DNA of 37,220 bases, taken from NCBI GenBank assembly GCA_001887945.1, contig LDOQ01000228.1, positions 1-37,220 of the forward strand, written 5' to 3'. Shown piece after piece: positions 9,979 through 21,240 of this stretch. This stretch comes from Spraguea lophii. Lineage: Eukaryota > Microsporidia > Spragueidae. Below the pieces are notes generated by a model. It did no database searches, had not been told where the DNA came from, and worked only from the letters and a program-made list of their open reading frames with translations. The position numbers were made by a program, and so were the translations under genes. Within the stretch, counting starts at the first letter, position 1; the number at the start of each line of letters is the position of its first letter.

Positions 9979-11681
9979 ATTTTTTTGTATTTTAACTCAT
10001 TAGAATTGTGCGCATTTATTTGAAAGATCGTATAAAATTGAATGAAAAATCATACAAAGTTGATTAAAAACACGTATAATCGAAATATTTGGATATGAAA
10101 ATATCGATAATTAAAATTTTAATAGCAAAAATTTATTGAACTCCTTTCGGAAGACAATAATTATATAAATCCGTTATGAATTAACACGAAAAATATATTA
10201 AAATAAAAGGAATTTCACATGTGAATAACATTATATCTCTATTTAATTAGATAAAAATTTGATAAAGTATGAAATATATATATGAATGATACTCCGAGAA
10301 AATAGAAATATCATAGATAATTTTTTATTAGATATTATAAAAAAGGAATTTTAAAAGGTTATGAAATTGAATAGTGGTTCATTTTCGGATTATAATGATA
10401 ATAAATAGATTAATTTTATATCAAATCTATGGAAATGGATATAGTAATAAGCTATAAACACTAAAAATATAAATATAAATATTCGAAGACAAACATTAAA
10501 AAATCCTTAATAAAAACTCCGTTGACAATAGAATAATATAATAAGAACATTAATAATGTTAACAAAATATGTCAAATTCAATACCTTTAATTTATTAATA
10601 GACTTAAAGCTATAGGATAAAAAAATTTTTAATATATTCAGTAGGAATTATTTTCCGTAATTATTATATATTATGGAATTTAGTAAAAGTTCGATTTTAC
10701 AAAACCTCATAATATAATAGGTTTAGGGAATTTCACGAAGGGACTTTTGAATATCATATGAATGACAATGAATCCAATAACTATTTTTGTAAAAAATATA
10801 ATGTGGGATATTTACCACTATTGTAAAACCTACAAGGATAGGTATCTATGTGAAAATATTTTAAGAAACATCTTAAAAAGTTACTATTTATGAAAAAGAT
10901 AGGCTATAGAATGAAGATTAAAGTTTTTATAAGAAGAAAATTAAAATAAAGGACATTTCTAACACGATATTTGAATTATTATTATTTTTTTTCTGATTTT
11001 GTGCGAATCAAGAATGTTTTTAGGAATTAAAAAACATTATAGATTAAAGACAATGGGTTTTCATAGTATATTTATATATATTATTTAATAACTTGAAATG
11101 CTTTAATAGAACAAAGTAAATCATTTTTACAGTTTGTAACATACTGTTTAGGGTATTAATGATCCGTTCATTAAATGAAACTCAAATCCATATACAAACA
11201 AAAATTTCTTCTTTACGTTGATAATATATTCAATCACGTAAAACATTTTTATTTTTATAAAATTTTAATTTGGGTAAAATCAGAGGTTCTGCGTTTAAAA
11301 ATTTATTATTTAAAACAATAATTTACAGAAAATTTCAAATCAAAGAGTGATTATCAAGTTAAATTATATCCGTTTTATTTAAAAAATCAATAAAACTATA
11401 GGTTTTCAACGATTTTTATTTCCGAAATATTAAAAATTTATAAATTCCCCAAACCCACGCTTTCTGAAGTCCTTCTTAATAAATTTAGAAGCGTAAAATT
11501 ATATTTTTAAATGGATTCAAACAGAGAATTTTCAACTTTGTTTTTTGTTATTTTAATAACGGAAAAATTTTAATATATAATTTCAAATCCTTTATTAAAT
11601 GAAATAATAATACGGCAAGTAACCTTTAGAAAATATTTGGGGTTATATTGATTTTAAAAAAATATAACTTAAAATAAAAAA
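9979..11681. other. AT-rich stretch without a recognisable gene
   Basis: No supportable gene. A plus-strand piece near 10725-10830 (FREFHEGTFEYHMND, then NYFCKKYNVGYLPLL) is coding-like but broken on both sides and not assignable. The rest is A/T-rich with frequent stops. Confidence 0.5.
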
Positions 11682-12158
11682 GCTTTTTTAATGAAACTTT
11701 TATTTATCGAAGTTCCCAATTATATATTGTATATTGTAATCTATAACTTTAATTTCTAAAGTACGACCGGACGTGTACTAATGGTTTCGCTATAGATATG
11801 GTTTACCACATCTTACCTTATGTTCCGAAGCGTTAAAATCTTGCGTAAGGAGCACGTTACCATCCACTCCCAGCTTTAAGGGTCCCTAATCTCTTTCTTA
11901 GCATAATATTTGCCGAATGATAAATCAATAGACGGATTGGAATTACACCAACTAAACACTGCTTTAAGTTGGTAACGAGGCCGTCATATAAGACACAGTT
12001 AATGCTGTGTTATTGAACCCCCCCACTCAACAACATTTCTTTTCTCTTCTCTTCTACCTTTATTATTATTATTTTGAAAATTCTTCTGAAGGAGGGATTC
12101 GAACACACTAGATTTGGAGATTGGTTATCATCCCACGACCACTGAGCCAAGTTAGTTT
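11682..12158 (-). mobile_element. tRNA-derived SINE (copy 2, old and diverged)
   Basis: Aligns along its length with the SINE at 9307-9813 in the same orientation. The tail-proximal segment (TGAAACTTTTATTTATC) is shared. So are the body landmarks GGTTTCGCTA, ATCTTACCTTATG, GGCCGTCATA and CACTCAACAAC, and the tRNA-like head. The A box is TGGCTCAGTGGT (12138-12149) and the B box is TGTTCGAATCC (12095-12105). Many G/C positions have become A/T, and a block of about 70 bases near 11715-11780 is AT-rich and unalignable. No target duplication could be recognised, consistent with age. Confidence 0.8.
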
Positions 12159-12804
12159 GAACAATTTTTTATGATTAAAATAATTTTCAGAAGAGAGATT
12201 GAATAACAAATAATAATTAGATACATAACAAATCTTATAGAAAGTTAAATATTTAAATTCATTACGAATGAAATTTATATGAAAATATTTATCATAAACA
12301 TGTCTTAAACTATTTAAAATTTTGGATGTAATATCACTATTATTTTCAATAAATTCCAATTTTAATATATAATTCTAATGTAAAAAATTATTAACATTTG
12401 AAATTTTCAAACACTCATTTTAACCAATACATATTTAAAATATTATATATTAATTTTTATATAATAAAATTGATTCTTAATTAATTTTTTGCTCGAATTT
12501 ATATGAATTTCATTATCTTCGATATAACAAAATATTTATAATAATAATAAATAAAACCATGCTGATACATATAAATATTATAAAAACTGCAGATATACAT
12601 ATTTATCGTTTAAAATTTATGTATTATATAACATTAAAACATTTAAAATCAAATACAAAAGAATATTCTTCTTTTGGAAATAAAAGATCACTTAATATGT
12701 GTTTTTTTGGATGACATGTCAAATATTTATTTTCATTTAAATCAATTTTTTATTATTTTTAAAAGATCTTCGAAATAATAAATATTTAATATTTTTTCAA
12801 TTTT
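12159..12804. other. AT-rich spacer with a possible broken minus-strand frame
   Basis: A minus-strand frame of about 65 codons (12359 down to 12159) runs straight into the SINE head. It has no ATG at its start and no recognisable domain. It could be a second host frame cut by a SINE, but continuity beyond the element was not found. 12360-12804 is AT-rich upstream sequence of the next gene. Confidence 0.4.
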
Positions 12805-12808
12805 GGGG
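12805..12808 (+). promoter_or_regulatory. GGG-type microsporidian initiation signal
   Basis: GGGG lies 6 bases before the ATG at 12815 in otherwise A/T sequence. CCC- or GGG-like motifs close to the start codon are an established signal of microsporidian genes. Confidence 0.55.
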
Positions 12809-12814
12809 TTAAAG

Positions 12815-13618
12815 ATGTTGAATATAACAAAATTATACGGGAAAGGATTGGATTTATCAATGTTGAAAATGAGAAAATTATACATTCTTTGTTTTATTTA
12901 TTTTCTAAACATAAACTCCTCAGTGTTATCGGGTTGCAGAGACGTAATATCAGGAATTGATGCAGTAGAGGTAAGTCTCAAAAAGCACGACAATAAATTA
13001 ATTAAATGTTATGGCGAAATTACAGATCTTGGTTTAGGAGTGAAATTGTGGATTTGTCCTTCAAAGACATGCTGTATTAAAAGTTTAGAATATAGTGGGT
13101 TAGAACTAACACTTAAATACGAAGATCGAAGATATCCACATCATCTTGATATTATAGACGCGAAAGAAGACGGAAGCCTAGAAATGAAAGATGAAACAGG
13201 AGAAATTGTATCAGACGATCAAGTATATGTGACAGGTATAAGATTTAGAGTTATTATTGAGTTTAATGGAGGTCAAATTGTTGATACATATATAAAATTT
13301 ACCAATCCAACTAGACATGTTAAATATGTAGATCTTATCAAAGACAATGAATTTGAATATAATTTTGAGTTTAACGGTAGGATACATACAGAAGTGCTAA
13401 TGGGTGGACAAATTATAGAAGATCTTAGTGATAATATAAGTCATGTGGATATAAATGATACCTATAACACCTTTGATTTAATGGATTTTAATAATACACC
13501 CATATATATCAAAATATCGAACTTTTATAGAAATGGATATATTTATTATGAAGATTTTACCGGAAAAGAACGAAGAGTACTAACATATCGACTTGAACTA
13601 AACTGCCTTATACTGTGA
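12815..13618 (+). CDS. secreted protein family A/B, member A (unknown function)
   Basis: A 267-residue protein. The start is the ATG at 12815, six bases after GGGG; the in-frame TTG further upstream is not a plausible start. A hydrophobic segment at residues 21-38 (KLYILCFIYFLNINSS and beyond) looks like a signal peptide or signal anchor; starting at Met16 (12860) would give a more standard signal peptide. The rest is hydrophilic with Cys at 41, 65, 81, 86, 87 and 264, suggesting a disulphide-bonded extracellular domain. It is a diverged paralogue of the protein at 22806-23705: both have MLN at the N-terminus, LEYSG (91-95 here) and an IKISNF-x5-GYIYY block (232-245 here). I recognise no known domain. 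It sits upstream of LRR protein 1 on the same strand. The 24 bases from the first ATG are partly repeated at 12860. Confidence 0.85.
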   Translation: MLNITKLYGKGLDLSMLKMRKLYILCFIYFLNINSSVLSGCRDVISGIDAVEVSLKKHDNKLIKCYGEITDLGLGVKLWICPSKTCCIKSLEYSGLELTLKYEDRRYPHHLDIIDAKEDGSLEMKDETGEIVSDDQVYVTGIRFRVIIEFNGGQIVDTYIKFTNPTRHVKYVDLIKDNEFEYNFEFNGRIHTEVLMGGQIIEDLSDNISHVDINDTYNTFDLMDFNNTPIYIKISNFYRNGYIYYEDFTGKERRVLTYRLELNCLIL

Positions 13619-16600
13619 AACATCATATTGAATATACTGGATCATTAAACTAAGAAAACTTTTGACTTAATTAAATATTAATAGGATAAATAATAATGTT
13701 ACATATATTTTTATCTATTTTTTTATAGAATTAAATGTTTATCGGTTATATGATTTGAATTCTATAATATGTATGTATTTATATTTCATTAATTATTTGA
13801 ATTTCTTTGAATTAAAATATATTTTTCTTGTTTATAAAGGTTCTATAGTGGTAACCATCTTTTTATTTTTTTAATTCCATTATTAACCTATTTATAAATA
13901 AATTTTAATTATCTTTACCTTATGTCTATTTCAAAATGTATTATCATACAATATACCAACTCTTTGATTTTTATAAGATTTATTATTCTCGTGTGAAAAC
14001 GACAAAAATAATGATTATATTCATAATAAATATATATATTCAAAACATTCTAAATGAAACGAATAATCTGAAATGTGAAGATATTGAAATAAAAAAGTTT
14101 GTGATATAAAATGTTTTTGAAAAAAAATATTTCTTTAATGTAATAATCATAGATATAATAAATAATAAACGAAAAAATAAAAGCTATGGAATATACATAT
14201 TGAGAAGGATAGGGATAACGGGCATATTATGGTTATGTTGGGCGAAAGAATAAATAACAGTTTTTAAAAACAATTTGTCATATTTTGTTCCGACAATTAA
14301 ACCTGGAATAATCAAGTTTCGATAAAAAGTCGATAAAGCTTCTCCGGCCCGTATCTTTTACAATCATTGTCTTTTATTAATATTGCAAAATGTTTATTAT
14401 CATTACTTCAAAATTATCGTTAAACATTAGATTTATCAAAACGACTCCTTTTATATAATAAAAAAATTAACTTAAATACAACAGAAAAGAAGGGTTATAG
14501 ATTGATCTTCCGTAAAACTCATTTACAAACATAAAAAATCTGTAATACCGCACCCAGGAATATTATTATATAAAATTTCCTCTCGCATTATAATATCATA
14601 CATTTGAATATATAAAATTATTAAAAATAAACATTCGAAAATATCTAAATTTAACAGAAAATAATGAGTAAACGAATGTTTTATATTCTTAAAAATAGTT
14701 ACTCAAAATACGAATACAAATCAACGTTTCATCAAGTATGATGATTAAAAGATATTCATAACTTATATAAACTTGGGAATCAAAAAATTTAAATAAACAT
14801 TTATACTTTTTAATACATAACGGTCATTTCATAATTTATATTATTTAATTTCTGTTTTCTTATCAAAATTGTAAATATTTAAATCCTTTTTGAAATCACA
14901 TTAAAATAAAGTATTATATATAAAATATATACACTCAATAAGTAAGAATTAAGAAAAATATTTAACTTAGCATATATTATTATATACAATGGTTCAATAA
15001 AAACAATAAAATCCAAGCGTGTTTTATACACTAATTATATCGATAATTTTTGTAATACACCTAACCAGACTATTCCGAAAAATTGTTTTCTTTCCTTATA
15101 TTTCTTATGATAATAAACAGTATAATAATTATATTACTAAAAACAAAAAAAAGAAAGGTAAAACTTCGTTCTTAATGATATTTTTAGTAAATCAAATAAT
15201 TGTAATTATAAAACTCGTTTATATTATTAATCTATAATAAAACATCAATATGCTACATAATTGTTAGATCAATTATGTATCTATATAACGGTTATCAAAT
15301 TAAAATAAGTTATATAAATTCGATACAAAAAAAATATACCAAAATCAATATATCTAATAAATTATAACGTTGGAAAAGGTTATTCGATAAATAATGGAAA
15401 TATATGGTTATTTTTTGACAATAATCCATCAATGATTTAGATACAGAATATTTATATCGTAAAATTAAATCAATATATTTTTCATCGAAAAAAAGTTATA
15501 CAGTTAGGATTAAAGAATGCCATAATACATAAGATAATACGATAAAATATTATTTTTACTATCTTTTATTTATTATATGATATATTTATATAGGTGGAAT
15601 TAGAAATAATATACCACTAAATATTTGCATTATGCCAATTTAAATATATTATTTGAAAGAAGATAGCAACTTTTAGCATTTCATAATCATCAAAACTCTG
15701 TAGTTAAATCAAATGATATAATTATAATAGATATTAATAAGATGGGTATATCAGAAGTATTGTAAATTTAAACAAAAATAATAATTTATTAGAATAGAAA
15801 ATAAATAACTCTGATATAAAAAATAAATGAATTAATAGAATGTAAGAGCAATTATTATATTTATTAATAGAAATATTATTTTATAAGATCAATGAATAAC
15901 AAATTTTATATTTTTATTGGAATACCAATAAAATTGATAAGATTCTAATTAAAATTTATATAAATCCTATATAAACAAGAATTTTTTATTTCGAATTAAA
16001 TATGTAAAGTATATGAAGAGTAATTTTTATCGAAATATATTATATTTTATCATCGAAAATAAGCGTAATATATATTATAATTAAAATCTATAAAGATAAT
16101 AATACCTTAGCTTGATAATACATAACTGAAATAAAAATTTTAAATACTTTATTAAGTGTATATCGTTAAAATTAGAGCAAATATAAAGGCATAAAGCTGT
16201 TGAATTATGAAGATTAGAGGAAGAATGTTTGTAAATCAATCTAAAAGGATTTTAATTATAATAAAATTGAATAATAAAAATTATGAATTATCATTTAATA
16301 GTTTAATTAATACAAAGAGAAAATGTAATTTTAAATAATTACGAATTTATTAAATAATATAACTAACTAATATTTTTTATTATTTAATACATTTTCCAAT
16401 TTTAAAATAATTAACAAATAAAGACAACGTAAGGTTAATATTAATATATATAAATTATAATATAAAACATAGAGTATACGGTAACAATTGAAATACATAG
16501 AATATTATATTAAATGATAATATAGATAATATAAAATATATAAAACTAAAAGAAAATTAAAAATATATTGGAATTTTATTGTTTAAAAAAGTTGTGTTTT

Positions 16601-18345
16601 AAGATTATGTTGTGTATATTATCATAATTTTTTTATCGGGATTTTATTACAAAAGACAGACATAAAATATATTTAAAAGTAATAACTATCTAGAGAAAAA
16701 TATAAATATCAAATCACATATAAATTAGATTTTATGATCAAATCAAAATCTAACTGTAAATTTTCCTAATTCGAGTATATACAACAGTTATATTATAAAT
16801 TTTGGTATATTTTACATTACATTTATATTTGCTAAGTATAAGAAATAAACCAGCTTTTTAGCGAAATTTTAATTATAAACAAAATCCCATGATGGTTATG
16901 CATTATTATAATCCGAAATAATGATATTTTCAAAAGATATATATAATTTATAATTAACTTCATTGTATAACTGCTATAATCTCATCTTATTTCTTTCGTC
17001 TCGAATTTTATAAATTTATGTATAATATACACTAATCATTATTCTGATTTTTTCTTTATTTTAATTAATATTTTTTATTCTTTGAATAATTTTTAAGATA
17101 TTCCAATTTTCACAATAAATCAACATACAATTATCAATCAAGTTTAACGGGGTTTTGATTCATATGATCGATATATTGCCATTGCGTAATATTATTCTGA
17201 AAAATAAACATATATATCATAAATTATAAAAGTGATTATTGGGTTTTTAATTGGAAATTCTTAGAATTAATACTTGATTTATATTCCTGAATTTTTAAAC
17301 GTTTAAAAGAAATATGAAAATCGGATTAATTAATCAGTGTTTAATATATAAGAAAATAAAATACAAATATTTACCATATAAAACTTTTTAATGAACATCC
17401 TTTAATAAAATTGAAAATTTTTAAAAAATATATAACAAATATAAACTAACAATATTAGAAGTTTATGATAATTATAATATAATTCTAAAACAATGTAGGA
17501 ATATATAACCCGAGAGAATTTATAAAGACATTTAATTAAGTCCTATTTTTCGCATTCTTATCAAGGGTAAAAAAATAAAAAAAAATCCAGGTACAAATCA
17601 ATTTATATATATTCTTATTAAATAATATTAATATTTTATACTAAATATTTTTTTCTTCATATTATTCATTTCATCAATATATATTAATTTATAAAAGAAA
17701 TTCTTTTATACATATTATACATATAAATGAAAGGATTCTCTTCCAACAATTAATATATTGATTTTTTTTATTATAATATTTATTAATTTATTATTCTAAA
17801 AACAATATTAATGAACTAAAAACAAAAGAAATTTTATAGTAAAAATTAGAATAAACGTTATGATATCTTTTAATATCCTTTATTTTTTCCGAAACCGTAT
17901 ATAAATACGTTTTTATTTATTAGATAAATATCTTAATAAAATATTCAAAAAAATAAAAGACGATTTTTTATAAAATAAATTAAAATATATTTTTGTATTT
18001 TCAAACATGTTTTATTAATTATATTATAATTGATATTATATGTAACATCTTAAACGTTATAACTTATTTGAAAAATTTATTGATTTTAATACTTCTTTTT
18101 TATTCATTTTAAAATTATTTTATAAATATTATATATTTTTTTTGAAATGATTGACAGTAGCAAATATTCTTTGAATGATTTAAAATGTTTTTTACATTTT
18201 TATTTTTTAATTTACTTTTATGTAAATTTGAACCTATTTCAAATTTTCATAATCTGTTTATGAAATTTTTTGGAATTATTTTTATCGTATAAAAATAAAT
18301 CAATTTAAATATGAAAATCGGTAAAAAATTATATAAAAAAAGAAA
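13619..18345. other. long AT-rich intergenic region
   Basis: Nearly 4.7 kb with no gene I can support. A slightly GC-richer patch at 14190-14360 gives short coding-like pieces (plus strand PTIKPGIIKF and KASPARIFYNHCLL) that may be unrecognised transposon debris. The frame 15019-15237 starts with GTG and is low-complexity. A run near 17563-17580 (ATCAAGGGTAAAAAAAT) resembles the inner part of the Merlin inverted repeat but is too short to call. Confidence 0.55.
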
Positions 18346-18348
18346 CCC
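18346..18348 (+). promoter_or_regulatory. CCC microsporidian initiation signal
   Basis: AAACCCATG places CCC directly against the ATG at 18349, the same arrangement as on the minus strand at 34419-34422. It supports 18349 as the start of LRR protein 1, although the paralogue aligns from the second ATG at 18358. Confidence 0.6.
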
Positions 18349-19008
18349 ATGTTTTTTATGAACTTTTTATTAGTCTTTTTTCTAATATTGACGAACTGTA
18401 TTAGATATGAAATAACATATACTAATTATGATAGTATTAAGGAATTAATACCCAATTCAAATGAAATTGATTTATATGATGAGATTACAAACAACTCGGA
18501 TTTTTCATGTTTGTTTGAAGTAAATGAAGATATGAAAGAAATTAAAATTATAAAATTATATAATGTTGATCGAGAAACAGGTGATAATATATTTCCTACA
18601 ATCTTTTGTAAAATTAATGATAATAAATGTCTAATACTTATTGGATTAAAATTATCTAGATTACCCAATCAATTTGTAAAACTTAAAGAATTAGAATTTT
18701 TAGATTTAAGTGATAACGATTTTAAAGAATTTCCTCAAACTTTATTTTCATTATCCAAATTGAGGATTCTTTATTTTAACTCTAATGAATTTGATACAAT
18801 ATCTCCCGAAATAATTAAAATGAGTCATCTTGAGATATTGAGTATATGGGATTGTTTTAATTTGATAAATATCAGTCCAAATTTGTTTAAATTAGAAAAT
18901 CTGAAAGAATTAGATTTATCACGCAATCCTGTATTATTTAAAAACAATGATTTTATTACCTGCCCGGATTATTTAGATAATAAAACTTCTACAAAAAAAC
19001 GTAAGTAA
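18349..19008 (+). CDS. LRR-NEL-like protein 1, N-terminal part (before frameshift)
   Basis: Encodes 219 residues of a secreted leucine-rich-repeat protein. Residues 1-17 form a signal peptide (MFFMNFLLVFFLILTNC). After a Cys-containing N-cap region, LRR units begin near residue 95, for example LEFLDLSDNDFKEFPQTLFS and LEILSIWDC. The frame ends at 19006-19008 soon after a run of seven A (18993-18999). Compared with the intact paralogue at 28146-30854, deleting one A restores an uninterrupted frame that continues into 19001-21037. This is therefore the front of one gene, broken by a single-base insertion that may be a true mutation, a sequencing error, or slippage at the homopolymer. GTAAGT follows directly and resembles a 5' splice site, but splicing would remove conserved LRR sequence. 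Confidence 0.85.
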   Translation: MFFMNFLLVFFLILTNCIRYEITYTNYDSIKELIPNSNEIDLYDEITNNSDFSCLFEVNEDMKEIKIIKLYNVDRETGDNIFPTIFCKINDNKCLILIGLKLSRLPNQFVKLKELEFLDLSDNDFKEFPQTLFSLSKLRILYFNSNEFDTISPEIIKMSHLEILSIWDCFNLINISPNLFKLENLKELDLSRNPVLFKNNDFITCPDYLDNKTSTKKRK

Positions 19009-21037
19009 TGATTATACAAAATTCGTGACGTTTAAATCCTTAAAAAAATTATATATTAGTGATAATGGTTTGAATACGTTCCCTGATATTTTCTGTAATT
19101 TTATTAATTTAGAAAAACTTGTTATTTCTATGAATTCATTCGAAGAAATACCTTTTGAATTATATTCTTTTGCTAATTTAAAGATATTAAATATTTTTTC
19201 TAACCGTATAGAGAAAGTAATTATTGAGGATGGTATGTTTAATAATTTGTTAGAGTTATATCTTGGATATAATAAAATATCTGAAATATCTATATCTGAC
19301 AATGCATTACAAAGTTTGGCGACTTTTGATTTATCTTGTAATAATTTTCAAAACCTTAATAAAAATATTTTAAAAACGATAAAAAAATTAAAAAAATGCA
19401 TAATTATTGATAATATATTTACAGAAATTGAGAGATATATATATGAAGGTGATTACTTAATAAATCTTACTTTAATTCTTAAGGATATAAGTGTATTACC
19501 TAATATTTTTGAGTTTAATTGTATACACGAACTAATTGTTGAATGCAAAGGTCAATCTAATAACGAAATTGATATATTTGAGTACGTGCCAATCAATTCC
19601 AAAATCAAACATCTAAATTTATCTCATTGTTTTTTAATAAGTATATCTTCTGGTATTTCAAAACTCATTAATCTAGAGACATTTAACGCAATTAATAATA
19701 AAATAATTATCCTGGATAATGTTTTTACGGACATGAATTCGTTAAAATTGCTGGATTTATCCTTTAACCAAATAGCCAATATCGACAGAAATATATTTGA
19801 CATAGTTACACTTGAAGAATTGAAATTAGCCTTTAACTATATCGAATTACTTCCCTCTAATATCAATAATATGAGTAATCGAAATTTACAGATTGATTTA
19901 TGTAGGAATCCTTTATATTTAGGGATAGATGTAAATTTATTTTATCCAGAATTAATCACCATAGAACAAATATCCGATGATCTTTTAAGAAATATCAGAT
20001 ATGATAGAATCAGAACCTCTCAAGAAACAGACACAGAAATAAGAAGAAAATATATCAATATGGATTTAAATGTTAAAATTTATTACGAAGAACTTAACAT
20101 TCCTACTGATGAAAGATTAAATTTAGAAGAGATAAAATCATGTCAAATTGTTAAACCAGGAAATCATAGAAAAACAAAAGAAGAGATCAAAAAAATATCA
20201 CAAGATATCTTTACGCAAATAGATACATGTGATAAAGAGGCAAAAATAGTCTTTTTAATAAGAAGAATGAACGATTATTACTCTCAAGATAGGAATATAA
20301 TTACAATGGAAACCCCAACTAAAGAATACGTGAAACGAAATTCCATTATTGATTATCTTGAATCTATTGTCAATGAGATTGATATAATGTTAACAGAAGA
20401 TAAAAAAGAAGATGTAGGATATATTCTGGATAATATTTTATTCGGATTAAACTTTGAACTAAATGATAATAATGATACGAATGTAAAATGTTTGGATGGG
20501 CAGGGTGAAATATATATCAATACACATTTAAGTATTAAATCGGGAAATGGATTTACTAGTGCTAAAGAAAAAATAACAGAAATAATTACAAAATTGAAAG
20601 ATGATATACTTAAAGATATTACCACAAACGGAAGTGAAGAAGAAGAAGTGGAAATCTTTATAAAATGGAAAGATATTTTATTATCAGATGAGCTTGGTTT
20701 TCAAAAAGAAACATACTTATTTGCTGATCTTGATATGTCAACTAAAGATAAGCTTTACGATAAAAAATATATAATCGAGCAATTTTTTAGAAAATTTACT
20801 TTCCAGACAATAACAGATGAAATTAATAAATATCTGAAGATTGAAAAATTAGGTAACGAATTATATAATCAATTAAGTGATTATGTCACTTATATTCATG
20901 AAGGAAACGAAGAATTTAGTAAAATATTTGAAATTACCGACGATGGCAATTTCTTCCAACTACAGGATGAAGGCGCTCATATACTTTTAAAATCGATGGG
21001 CTATATTTACATTGAAGAAAAGAATAATAACGAGTAA
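19001..21037 (+). CDS. LRR-NEL-like protein 1, C-terminal part (candidate E3 ligase)
   Basis: Continuation of LRR protein 1 in the next frame; the open frame starts in the A run at about 19000, and the GTG at 19025 is not a real start. About a dozen LRR units run to near 19930, ending with IELLPSNINN and RNLQIDL. Then comes a helical C-terminal region of about 360 residues. It contains KCLDGQ with the Cys codon at 20489-20491, then acidic helices including EEVEIFIKWKDILLSDELGF. The same CLDGQ motif and surroundings are conserved in the paralogue. The layout (LRR, then a helical domain with a Cys-x-Asp motif roughly 180-200 residues before the end) resembles bacterial IpaH/SspH NEL ubiquitin ligases. 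Relative to the paralogue the C-terminus is 18 residues shorter because of a one-base deletion at NNNE. It may be a pseudogene given two indels. Confidence 0.82.
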   Translation, partial: VSNDYTKFVTFKSLKKLYISDNGLNTFPDIFCNFINLEKLVISMNSFEEIPFELYSFANLKILNIFSNRIEKVIIEDGMFNNLLELYLGYNKISEISISDNALQSLATFDLSCNNFQNLNKNILKTIKKLKKCIIIDNIFTEIERYIYEGDYLINLTLILKDISVLPNIFEFNCIHELIVECKGQSNNEIDIFEYVPINSKIKHLNLSHCFLISISSGISKLINLETFNAINNKIIILDNVFTDMNSLKLLDLSFNQIANIDRNIFDIVTLEELKLAFNYIELLPSNINNMSNRNLQIDLCRNPLYLGIDVNLFYPELITIEQISDDLLRNIRYDRIRTSQETDTEIRRKYINMDLNVKIYYEELNIPTDERLNLEEIKSCQIVKPGNHRKTKEEIKKISQDIFTQIDTCDKEAKIVFLIRRMNDYYSQDRNIITMETPTKEYVKRNSIIDYLESIVNEIDIMLTEDKKEDVGYILDNILFGLNFELNDNNDTNVKCLDGQGEIYINTHLSIKSGNGFTSAKEKITEIITKLKDDILKDITTNGSEEEEVEIFIKWKDILLSDELGFQKETYLFADLDMSTKDKLYDKKYIIEQFFRKFTFQTITDEINKYLKIEKLGNELYNQLSDYVTYIHEGNEEFSKIFEITDDGNFFQLQDEGAHILLKSMGYIYIEEKNNNE

Positions 21038-21240
21038 TTCAATAATGATAAAATGGAACACGATTGCTTTAAAAAATATGTTTGCATTAATCGAAAAAAA
21101 AATTTTTTAATTGTTACGAATAAGATTAGGATGAAATATTAAAAATAAAATTTTATAAAACCGTTAATCGATGAGCATACATTATTAAAGCGCAAACAAC
21201 TTTTTATAGTATATATTTTCTCTAAATCCTTTTAAATTTT
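21038..21240 (+). repeat. 3' flank shared with LRR protein 2 (segmental duplication)
   Basis: Homology with 30818-31040 continues past the stop codon through landmarks such as AAGATTAGGAT, AATATTAAAAATAAAATTTT and AAATCCTTTTAAA. A 42-base block present downstream in LRR protein 2 (about 30840-30881) is absent here, bounded by a short AATATG repeat. This shows the duplicated unit included non-coding 3' sequence. Confidence 0.7.

Noticed and set aside
14190..14400. Coding relic of a transposon or retroelement
   Set aside because: Short coding-like pieces are present but no family motif could be identified, so it was left within the intergenic entry.
15019..15237. Plus-strand protein of 72 aa
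   Set aside because: Begins with GTG, is low-complexity Ile/Lys/Asn-rich and lacks any signal; expected by chance in this composition.
17560..17590. Another Merlin inverted repeat
   Set aside because: Only about 15 bases of an A-rich match to the inner repeat; the diagnostic GATAC outer core is absent.
19000..19060. Intron starting at GTAAGT in LRR protein 1
   Set aside because: Splicing would remove LRR sequence that is conserved in the paralogue; deleting one A from the A7 run explains the break more simply.
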